DNA of 64,000 nucleotides from Ligula intestinalis (taxonomy: Eukaryota; Platyhelminthes; Cestoda; Diphyllobothriidea; Diphyllobothriidae), in contig JAYGXS010000002.1 of assembly GCA_036362985.1 (NCBI GenBank), positions 85,087,432-85,151,431 on the forward strand, in the 5' to 3' direction. Each line of letters starts with the position of its first letter. The first letter of the stretch is position 1. Below are positions 10,401-22,400 of this stretch, one piece after another. A model generated the notes under the pieces. It was given only the letters and a program-made list of their open reading frames with translations, made no database searches and was not told the origin of the DNA. The translations under genes and the position numbers were made by a program.

Positions 10401-13400
10401 CCTGTAAGCAGTTGCTTCTGTTTCACCGTTGGAACTTCGCCTGCTTATCCTCTAGAGGCAGTCTAAACATCCTTCATCTTTACACTGTTTCCGACCCCCA
10501 AAAGACAATTTGCCCATCTCGGCTTAATATTGCTACCTATCCATAGCAGCCTGACGGAAAAAACAGCTACTGACTTTGGATAAGGAAGAAGGCTTTTTGA
10601 GCACCGGATCACTTGTTTCATTATCCTGAGCTTTCGAGTCCTTACATGAGTCCATTTTCAGAGCTAAGAAGCAGCAAGCTAAATGAGGGTAATTATAGTG
10701 GACACAGGCCAATCAGCTGTCAAAGGGTATGAGGTTGCCAAGGCGTAAGAATCAGTAATCAGAAAACGATGGGATGCGGTGCAATTATAGTGATGTACGC
10801 TAATTAACTGTCAGTGAAGTCAGGAGTCGGTTGGTTGGTTGCCGTTTCGTATCTCTGAAGCTGAATTCCCGTAAGAGTTCGAGAGCTCGGGACAATAAGT
10901 TTATCACAATGTGTTAAGGCTACTAAGGTTTAGCCCTAACGACTGCAATCTTCCAGGCCCCGTTCCTTAGGAGATGAGAGAAGTCTTGGAAAGCCAGAGG
11001 TGTATGAACAATATATTGTTTACAGAAAGAGTTGAAGAATATTTCATGGGAAGGTTGACTCGGTCTGGCGTGCCTTCGACCGTAAGAGCCATGTGAGAGA
11101 GCAGCGGCGGTGCGTCAGCCCCGCGCGGGGGCCGAATGCCAAGTGATTCTAGCGTCAGTTATCTGGGCGGCTGCCGAATCCTCGCTCAGTCTCGCGGCCT
11201 TGATGGTGAGTGGGTGGGCTGTACGAAAGTAGACGCGGGCGTGCGTGGTGAGTGCCTCATGCGTCAGTTTGCGTCTGGTCGGAGGCAGGCCGAACAGTAC
11301 ATTCGCGCAAGGGCCTGCTCTGAGTGCCCTTGTCTGTGACTTCAAGAGTTAGGTGGGCGTCGGGCAGAAAGGACCACTACGAGCCAATTGATCTGGTGTT
11401 CGCCATGTTTTCTGCCTTATCCATACAAATACCTGGAAAGTGAACGGTTACATTCATGCAGCTACTGATTTAAACTGTTGATGCTGCTGCTGCTGTTGAA
11501 TCCGCTATCCGACCCTGTGTCTGCATTTAATTCCACAGACGACCTCTATGGCTATCTGCCAGTTTCCACAGAGCTTCCCGCCTTTTCCCAGCTGGCCCCC
11601 TACCCCGCCCCGGACGGCCTTCCAAATGCGCGTGCCTACGTTCCGGGCATTACAACCTCCAGCTGGTCCAGCGACTCCTTCCTAGTTAGTTCTCTTGTTC
11701 AAGCCCGGGCCTCCTGCCAACCGGCAGAGCCCCTGCCGCCCACTTTTCCACCCGCTGTCTACCGCGACTGCTACCCCTCCTCCTACCCCTGCACCCCAGT
11801 GAATCCAACCCCCTGGCCAGAGCTCCAACAACCGCTGTCTCAACAAAACCAACGGTACACGGCGCTGGCAACGCAAGCCGCCCCTGCTGTGCCCCGACGA
11901 TGCCTGTTTCCTCGAGTCTCCGCCGTCAAGGCCAGTGAGGCCAACCCGGCGCTTTATTTGCATCGCGGACAGGCCAAACCTCAATTCGCTGCTGCGGTGG
12001 CTGCACCCAGGTCACAGTTTCGTGGTTTGGTCGCGAAGCCCTCATCGCCGTCACTGGTGGGGGAAGTGAAGCGTGAGGACCCTGTTTGTACTGTCTGCGG
12101 CGACAAGGCCTCGGGCAGCCACTACGGCGCCTGGACCTGCGAGGGCTGCAAGGTTGGTTTGCCTTTTTTATCAATTTTAAAAAGTCAGTTTATGGCAAAC
12201 AACTGTTTGCACCAACTGGTCATCAGGCCAAACATTTGCAGGGAAAAATGAAAGCTGTACATAACACTTAAAGTTTGAATATGTAAAAAAATAAATAACT
12301 GTCTAACAGGAGCGCTGATTGGCCACCGCAGACTATGTCAGCTCGCGCACGCAAGCCAGATCGGCGTGTTGGTTGAGAGACTGCCGCTAGTTGGTAGAGG
12401 TGAAATGCTATCGCTACCTGGTGTCGGTGAAGGCCACGGAAGTGTAAGGGCTTGTGTCAGCGTCTTCTGACAACACAGCACTGGATTTTTTAGCCTTACA
12501 TCTACTGCTTCAGCAGTTGCGAGCATCCGTTGGCGTAGGCATTTGAAAAAGTTAGCTGGTGTCCGGTAGACAACCTGAAAATTTTTATTGGTATCGACTC
12601 GATGATTCGTATCGACAAGGTGTGCAAGGATGGAGCTCGAGATCGATTTGCTTTGACCGTTGCTTAACCAGGCCGGTACGTGTTCACGTACTCTCTTTTC
12701 CAGGCGCCTCGTTGTTCGGCCAATGTATCTTGCTCCACAGGAGTAAGTGAAGGAGTCTATGCACATGGATGTGGACTTCAACGGGAGTCGGTCTTTAGCT
12801 CCCAATCATAGGAGAAGAGAGTTCGTGAATAACACGCGTAAGTTCGCCGCGGGGAAAGCGCTTGTGATCGCAGTGTTAAGGCGTTGTTTTACCAGTTCGC
12901 TTGTTGCATCTCTCAAGAAAGGCAGTCTTATGAATATGCCTTTCTTTTCCGCGGTTAAGGTAGCAGGCTTCTTGCTGCGTTCTCCAGTATTCCTGAGGAT
13001 GAACCTTTCTGGGTATTTTCTTTCAAGAAGCGTGTTCTCCAGCTGTTTGAGTTCTGCTTCGACAGTTTCAGGCGAGCAGATCCGTCGTATTCTAGCTGCT
13101 AATCCCTGGACTAGATTTCGTTTTATATTTAGGGGAAAAAACTGTGAAAGTTGGTTCATTGTCCCGGACAGGTTTTCTTTCGGAATACCCTACGCTTGCG
13201 TATCTAGTCCCCCCGCCCAACTGTCGTACGTAATTAGTGGTCAGACATTTACTTCTTGGTTAGCGAGAGTAAATTAGTATTTACTAATTGTGTTGGAAGT
13301 GATCAAAAAATATTAAATTAAAATAAACGTGTATTTGTTTCAATACACTAAATTGAATCAACTCCATCAACATAAACTCCTGTTGCTCAGGCAACCGATG

Positions 13401-16400
13401 TCTATTAAGAGAAATCCAACCTTATATCGGCGGGATTTAACGAACAAAAGGAAATTCGGATTACTGAGAGTGTAGAAGTAGGTTATTGTTATAAGTCAGG
13501 GGTAAAAATGACTTATAAAGACAGTCCTATCCGACTGTTTGAAGCAGGCTGTTTGCGTCGGCCCTATTTCATGCCTCGCAACTACTGTAAGGTTTTCTTG
13601 CCTTTCAATTATAACTAAAGTCCGGCAAAAGCTGAAAGCAAAATGTCTCAATTTACAAATCACTGGTAATCACTCGCAAAAAAACATTAATTGAGATTGT
13701 TATACTGATTATTGTGCAGTCTAATCTGAAGTCTTTTCAGTCAGGTCAGGATGCCGGTTCCTTAATTATCTTCTTTCTGACCGCTTTTAAAGTGTAAATT
13801 CTGAAAAAAAATTACTACTTAAATAGGATGCATTTTTATCGTTGATCTTCATGGCCTTTATATATATAGCAGTAAGGGGGGTATGACAGCATTTGGGGGT
13901 AACTTGATACAGAACTGTTTCGGGCTTATTAGCCTTCATCAGCCAAGCATAACCCTGAACACCATCTGGTCGAACAACACAAACAAACGCACTCACAGAC
14001 GGCGCAGTTGGTCCACCACTGGTGTCTATCAGATGGGTCATACGCACTTCATCGAACCGCAGTTCATCAGCACCTCCACCTGCCATTTGCTGTCACTGCT
14101 GATCGGGTATATATTCACTCAGAAATGTGCGAACACCGATCGAATAGGCTTCCGAACTAAACAAAGTTCGTGTTGTGGTCAGAGGTCCCCAACGGGTGAC
14201 CGCCTGCCAGGCCGATTCCGGCCAAGTCATAATAGCAGTAAGGGGGTGTATGACAGCATTTGGGTGTAACTTGATACAGAACTGTTTCGGGCTTATTAGC
14301 CTTCATCAGTCAAGCATAACCCTGAACACCAGCTGTTCGGACAACACAAACAAACGCACTCACAGACGGCGCAGTTGGTCCACCACTGGTGTCTATCAGA
14401 TGGGTCATAAGCACTTCATCGAACCGCAGTTCATCAGCGCCTCACCACCTGCCAGGCAGGCGGTCACCCGTTGGGGACCTCTGACTACCACCTGAACTTT
14501 GTTTAGTTCGGAAGCCTATTAGATCGGTGTTCGCACATTTCTGAGTGAATATATATATATATATATATATTCACATATATTTTCTGGAAATCATGCACGA
14601 AAATATATTTTTTGTAGTATCTAACTCCATCTTGAGGTTTAGGGGAGGTCTCCAGTTTAATAAGGCAGCAGTCTGCTCCATAATCAACTAAGTTTGCTAT
14701 ATCTTATAAATGGGTCAGTAGCTGAGTAATAACAGATGGGTATATGAGCTTGCCAAATTTCTAATCTTAACATGGTGATTCTGTAGGACACTTGGAATTT
14801 CCTGCGAGCATGCGGCTCTTTGTAGGGAGGTTGCAGATTAGCAGAAACAGGTGCATCTATACACCACGCGCGTACAACATGTCATATTAAGGTTTCGCAT
14901 GCCAAAGAAACGCAACGAAGGGGAATTTCGTAGCACGCTTTGGGGCAGGCTTACGTCGTAACCGACACTTACAGTCAAGTCTCGCATCAGCTAGCTTACT
15001 GACTCGAATAGAAGACTGATGCCTTTTAGATGGAAGAGCAAGTATGCCGGACTCGAGGTTAAACTGTCCTCAGAGCAGTCAGTACCTACGCCTCACTACA
15101 AATAACCTGATTGGCTTTTTACAGTACACAGAAAACCTTGACTTGAATGCCCGCCTAAGGACATGATTACTCGGTCATCCCTGCCCACGGCGCCAGGATG
15201 CACAGTCAGATCACAAGTACGCCTTTTTAATGTGAACTCTATGACACAGTCTCGCCCACTGGGTATTTAGTCCAGTTTATGGTATTTCTGTGCGAAATTC
15301 TGATCAACTGTGCGCGGATCAAACGTGCGAGGGTCGTACAGTGCGCGCCAGAATTCATGCAACATGCTGACATGTACGAAATATTCATACTCTTTCGCTA
15401 GTCGGCATTGACTCAGGTTGTGGTACTGATTATCGTGGAGTCTATACCAAAGTTAGTTCAGTCATGATAGTACGCGGGATTTTTAACGAACTTCGTTCTG
15501 ACCACTAATAAAACGTATGTAATGTAAAAAGTAACTACCTAAATAGTATGCCTTTTTATCATTGATTTTGACTGCCTTTATAGATTTAAGTATATTTTAT
15601 GGAAAATATGCACGAAAAGAATTATTTCTTGTACTCCTTTGGTAGCAGATTACGCCTTCTTTAAATTTTATATTTAAAGAAAGGGTATCTTTCGGTTTTA
15701 TGAAAGCTTCTAACTTGCCGAATAATTTTGAAGCCTACTTACTGCTACGAATAAATTGAAGGTTTACAACCTGCGCGCTGTGTACATCCTGTTTAAGGAA
15801 AAGTACGTCCGCCTACGGTTTGATGAAAAAGTCACATGGGCCTATGACATATTGCAACAGGTGTGGAACACGCTGTATAAATTATAAGCAGCATTAATAC
15901 ATTGACGGATTTGATGTAAAATTCATGAACACCTCACAATCGTAAAAAGTTTCATAATTAGACATTTTTCTAGACCCGTAGGATACCCCTTCTTTGAGTA
16001 TAACCTTTGAAAAAGGCGTAATTTCCTACCAATTGAGTACGAGAAGGAATATTTTAGTTCTTTTTTTTCTGTAAAATATATTTGAATTTATAAAGGCAGT
16101 CGAAATCAATGATAAAATGCTTACTATTTAAGTAGGCATTTTGACAGAAGCTACTTTTTGCAAAAGTCAGGAAGAAGCTCATTACAGAGTCGGCATCCTG
16201 GCCTGACTGAAAAGACTTAAGATTAGACTGCACGATAATCAGTCATACCACCCTTCTTAATGTCAGTTTGTGAGTGAGTATCAGTCTTTCGTAAATTGTT
16301 TATTCTGCTCCAACTTCGCCCTGGGCCGCATGTCTCGGGCCTTGCCAGTAGTTGTAGCAGCTAGTAGTATGGGGAGAGAGTATTGTCGGTAATTGAGAAG

Positions 16401-19400
16401 TAGAAGACGACTCGATCGCTAGGACAATATGTTTATTCGCATAACGTTTCGAAATTCGTCGCGGACTCATCATCAGAGACATACTCACAGAACAGTAGCA
16501 GAACCAGTTTGTGTGTGCACAGAGTTTTGCCGTAAAATTTAAACGTACAGAAAAAATCGATAAATGCCTTGAGTTTGCGCTGATTCGTTGCGACAGCAAT
16601 GACCATCAGGCCCTGGGGTGTTGGCATAGGATAATGTGGTGGTATGTCTGTTCTCTGAGCGGCGATTTGCTCTGGCCAAATTTAGTCTCAGCACCGAATA
16701 TGGATTGGGCAAATCGTTGCACTTGTTGATGGATTTGGGGCCCGTGAACCAGGACTCAAGTAATTGTCGGCTCACTCGATTGTCACTTCGGCCTCATCAA
16801 ATTTGAATGTGTGGCCGGGTCTCGTAGAATGAGTCGCAACCTGAGAATTGGCATCATTTCGCCACACTGCTGCCGCGTGTTCAGCAATTCGTGTCTTGAG
16901 AAGTCTACCAATTTCTCCAACATAGTTGCTTTGCCCGCAACTGCACCAGATCTTGTAGTCGACTCCAGATGTTTCTTGCCGTGGGAGTGGGTCTTTCGTT
17001 CTCAGGATCTGATGCCTTAAGGTTGCTTGCGGCCTGTGTGCGACTTCAACTCCTAGTGGCACGAGAAGGCGGCCGACAGCCTCCGAGACGTTTTTGACGT
17101 ACGGGATCGCTCGCCAAATTTTAGAGTCCGTGCAACTTTGTTGGCCATCTCGTTTGCGCAAACGCCGGTTGACGAAGTTGCACGGGTGTTCAGAGAAAAT
17201 GGCTAGTAGTATGAGGAGGTAGTATTGTCGGTAATGGTTAGAGCGTCAGCTTCTGATCAAAACGTTCGAACCTCGAGTGGTGCACCACTTGTGGCTAGGT
17301 ATGGCTGGCTGATGATGGCTAATAAGCCAGAAATGGCCATCCCAGTTTCCCTAGTCCTTGCCGGCGGAGCAGGACAAGCACTTTGCGAAAGTTAGCGGTC
17401 GATGAAAGTCAATCAGCGAGTGTCAAACTACTCGTTGCCATGTGCACCGAACTCGAAGCCAGGGGCTGTTTGTACCTTTTCCGTGCTTGAGCCTGTTGGT
17501 TTGAACAATTCATAGACACTCCTACAATGCTTGTATAAAGCTGACATCGTCTACAAGATTTAATATTACCAATTTATTTTTTCTCTCCTTCCCCCCACCC
17601 AGGGATTTTTCAGACGTTCTGTGCAACGGAAAGCGGCCTACTTCTGCGTCAGAAACAATAATTGCGACATAACCCGCACCCTCCGCAACCGATGCCAAAA
17701 ATGTCGTTTTGTCAAGTGTCTTCGCATGGGCATGAAGATGGACGGTAAGTTGGGTGCTTACCTCGTCAGCCTTATCCCTTCATCCTTCAGTCCAACGCAA
17801 TCTTTAAAAATAATACTGACGCTGTATTATCCCAATTTCGTGTTTGGTAGACCAACTGGAAAAAGTTTATAGCCTTGAGCACCTACACAGACGCTTGGAT
17901 GCACCCGCTAACTACCAAGTCGAATGCATTCATAGGTTTATATGCGCAAAAATTCGAAGTCCAAATATAAAATTCCTTTCATCATCCCCGGAAGAGGAAA
18001 AAGAAGGGGGACCAGGTTGTATATTAGCTGACGTTTCAAAAGCCTTCTCGCTTTCATCTTCAGAGCGTAATGACCGTTTTCGTGCTGGTGTCAGTAAGTG
18101 TGTCCGAACGCTAGCCTGACGCCTGATGCCCGTGCGTCAATCGATTGTGCCAAGGCGTCTGCCCGTTTCACCAACGCTCAGGCTGCACACCTCATGGAAG
18201 CGCCCGCGAGGGCACAAGCAATTCAAACAGCCACAAAAATCGATCGGTACAATCGATTGACACACGGGCATCGGGCGTCAGGCTAGCGTTCGGACACATT
18301 TACTGACACCAGCAGGATAATGGTCACCACGCTCTGACAATGGAAGCGAGAGGGCTTTTGAAACGTCAGCTAAGATATAACCTGGTCCCAGAAATCTCCC
18401 CCTCCTCTTCCTCTTTCGGGGATGATGAAAGTAATATTGTTAGATTTACTGTTTGAAGATGTTCTTTGGTATATAAGGTAACTTTAGTGAGTGAATTTTA
18501 CGAGTTTGGTGCCCCAACTCGTCGTCGGACTTACAGGAAAAGTGCAATGAATAACTAAAATGCCAAAACTTCCGAAAAAATCAATACTCATATAGGGTGA
18601 GGCGTGATTAGCGGGTGTGGCCTTAGTGAGTCTCTGTCGTGCAGCCTCTGTTTTTTCCATCGTTCTTTGACGTGCATATAAATACCATCCAACTTGACGT
18701 GCCGGTTGATGCATGAATCGTCGGAGTGCATGGCTTCGAGGAATTCTCGGCCATTTTTGGAGGGGCATCAACGGGCGCGTCGAGTTGGATGGACGTCAAA
18801 AACGATGGAAAAAACAGAGGCCGCACGACAGACACTAACTGAGGCCACACCCACTAATCACGCCTCACCCCATATGACTATTGATTTATTCGGCAGTTTT
18901 TTAATTTTGTTGTTCATTGCATATTTTCTGTTAGTCTAAAGATGAGTTGGGGCGCCAAACTCAAAAATTCACTCATTAAAGTTACTGTTTATCCTAAAGA
19001 ACACCGTCTTCATGTTAAAATTTCTTGGGATGCCTGTGTTCCAGTTTATACGAATGATTTACTGTTTTTAAATACACGATTATGTTTAGTTTACGGAGAA
19101 ACCGACCAGTGTCTCAGACACTCAGACCGCGTGGTTAGCAAAGCCAACTGGTGTGCCCCATAAATGAGCCACGCATTTGATGCGCTACACCCTCATGGGA
19201 GCCTGTAGGGCTGTAAGTACCTATAGCAGCAGTATGGTTTTCCGTACCTAGTAGAAAAGTACACGGCTCGATGGATAGAGTTGAGAGTGCAGAAGCCAAG
19301 GCAAGCACTGCTGTGCACTGGACCCCAAGCATGTACTTACTCGAAATACTTTAATAGCAGACTCACACTCCTTGTTGAGACCAAGGGAATATGAGACCCA

Positions 19401-22400
19401 GCGTTGGCTTAATCAGCGTCACCTCTGACGAATAGAGGCATCAGTGGCTGTGCCAGTAGTACTACACTTCTTGCCGAGATTGAGGGATATGAGCCCAGTG
19501 CGGACTTTAATCAGCGTCTTTTCTGACTAATTAAACAGTCAGTAACAGTACCAGCAAATATTATCACTCAGCTACACCTTAATAAGTAGTATCAGAAGTA
19601 GCAGTATCGGTATTAGCAGTACCAGTCCTGGCCTACTAAAGTCTGGCTAGAAACCTACTATAGGTGAGTGAGGAAAGATAGCACAGTAGCACCCGCGCAA
19701 AGTCTACTGTCACTTTGACACTAAATTAGGCGGTGTATTGGCTTGCATTTGGTACAGCAGCCCACGCCGGACTCCCTTTGGTCTTCGAGACTCCGGGAGA
19801 AAGTGAGGAGTGCGGAGCCGCTAACTTCATCCTCTATCACTTTAAAGCTAACCCCTGAGACCGTCATCTTCTGTACCAATCTGTTGGTGCACTTGGTGGA
19901 CTTCATCGAAAATGATGGTCGAATACACAAGTAGTGGTTGTGCTCAGAGCACTACAATCTTCAGATCCAATCCCAGGTTGGAGGTAAAAAGCAGAAGTCA
20001 CCAGAAGGAGGAATTAATTGTGTCCAGAACCCTGCATTGCTTTCTCAGACAGCAGTGACATTCAACCACTGTTCGCCTTCGTAATTGGTGCAGTTTGGAA
20101 GTCTAGCAACAGATATTTTAGTCCTCAAAAACTCGGTAAAGCTGATGTTGCTAGTAGTGAAAAGAAGACGACTCGATCACTGGGACAATACTTTTATTCG
20201 CCTGACGTTTCGATATCCGTCGCGGATTCGTTGTCAGAGACATACTCAAAGAGCACCAGCAGATACGGGTTGCTACTAGTTTTGGGCAGCCATTTGCTAC
20301 AAGCGTGGTTGTGAGGACAAGTTTTCATCCGTGGTATTTGTTCGGAGACCTAAACACAGCCGTTTGCGCATCATGCGGTTACCTCGATCAGGATGTCAGC
20401 AAAATTTACCTCAGTATTCTGAACCTCACTTTTTTAACTGCAAAAGGTTTTCTTTGACGGCACGGATAATATCTCGCCTCCGTATCTATTTAGGCCTGGT
20501 TGTTGATAAAACTACCTCATCTCCATCGGAATCTGTGTAAACGCATGATCCCCATTCTTTGGCGTTTTTCGTCTGTGTATTCTTTAGAGCTGTCCAGTTT
20601 TCCAATACATTTGTTGAAGGGTGTTTTACCATGGCGTCCAACTGATATTTCCCCTTGCAAAACATATTCTTCAACCCTTTTACTTTCACATAATTATGCG
20701 TTCGGTGTAGGCTATCGTTGGAACCTTAGTTCGCCTCAGGATGAGGCTACAGTTCAGAACTTCCAATCAACAAATGAATGCAGTGGATTCGCGGATCGTA
20801 GCGACCAGCTTGCTCGCTACCCGCCCACATTTCGGGTGAAAAAGTCTGCGTCTGCCTCAATGGCCCAAACTCTCGCCATGTCGTTGACGAATTTGCTTAG
20901 AATCTGCTACCAGAACGCTCTCCAACATAGCATACGGGAAGTACCAGACCACGACAGTGAACTCTCGGGCCTTAAGTTGTCTGGAGATCCCCTTGTAAGT
21001 CTCTGAGACATTAACGAAATCCGCTGCTATTACCAATATATAGACTGTATACTACATAGTTTTGCGTATCAGTAATTGTTCGAGTAGCCTTTGACTCACT
21101 ATCCAGTCGTAACGTGTATGGCAATCCCCAGTGATAACAAAAATTGTTATAGTAGGGCAGTATTAAATAAATGGTCAAGAATAAACAATGTACAAACCTC
21201 AACAGTGGATACACATAGTCAATAACAAACGAGGCGGTCAGATATACCACCTGACTCTAGACACAGAAAAAACGCATGTCTGATAACGTCACACGTGTGC
21301 AGGGAGAAGCTAGGCCTGGGAGAGGTGTGTGTGTGTGTGTCGTAGCCCATAGTTGGATCAGGAATCCCCGCCGGAATCCAAACTGGGAGTATTTGGGAGA
21401 CGGAGAAAAGCCGCGACCTCGACCGGCTTGAGCCACAGGTCCGCGGGAGTGAGGTAGGCGCCTGGCCGAGAGCTGCAGGCGAACAGATGACGGCAGTCAT
21501 GTGGCGAGACGCCGCAGTCGGGACAGTAGTCGGGTATGGATGGGTCGAGCCGGTGCTGGTACTGGCGAAGGAGCATGCAGTAGCCACTGCGTAGCTGCGC
21601 CAGGGTACAGCGAGTGACCCTCGGGAGATGTCGTTCCGAGGCCGCAATCGGAGGTGGATAGCCACCCAAAAGGACAGGGGGACGGTAACTTCGTTTCTCC
21701 TCGATAACGACTCTCTGGTGGAGACGCTGTAAGCCTGTCTTGGTGGCAGAGTTATCAACAGGTAGATCCGCGAGAGACGAGGCAACAGCTTCCTTGTGGA
21801 GTGCTCGAATAGACGGCCGGACGTTGCGGCAGGGCTCGGGAGCGGTGCAACGGTGATGATTGGGATGGCCGGGTTGCGAACAACTCCACAGAACTGCTGG
21901 CTAAGGAGAGTGTTGTGATGGGCGACCGGTAGAACAGAAGCCTCCGCATGAAGATGATCTATAGGCGACATTTTATAGCAACCCGTGATCGTGCGGAGGG
22001 CAGCGTTTTGGGCTGACTGGAGGCGGCGGAGGCTGGAAGAGCTCATCGTAGGAGACCAGATTGATGCCGCATAAGTGAGGTGCGGCTTGGCCAGCGCCTT
22101 GAAAGCAGTCGACAGAGTCTCTTTCGCGCAGCCCCAGGATGTGCCTGCTAGAGCCTTGAGGACCTTGGTGCAGCGGCTTACTTTGCTTGCGGTCTCCCTG
22201 GCATGGTCTGCGAACGTGAAGAGCGGATCAAAACGCACACCAAGGAGTTTGGGCTTGCGGACGAGCGGTAAGGACGCATCATTGACGGTGATGACCGGGT
22301 GACGATTAAACTCCTTCGGATCAAGCGTAAAAACGGGTACGGACGACTTGGCTGCCGAGATCGTCATTCCGCGCTGGGTGAGGAAGTTTTCGACAACAGG

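Noticed and set aside
13883..14495. Plus-strand frames of 128 and 106 codons with similar peptides
   Set aside because: Similarity is explained by the duplicated blocks of the foldback insertion; both frames are interrupted by inverted-repeat ends.
17228..17290. Functional tRNA gene
   Set aside because: D-arm and T-arm boxes are present but the acceptor stem does not close and the sequence continues into a SINE body shared with another copy.
20486..20689. Minus-strand gene ([16 protein letters not shown].. frame)
   Set aside because: Short, no recognised family, no matching exons nearby; it lies between a PLE tail and the inferred receptor exon.
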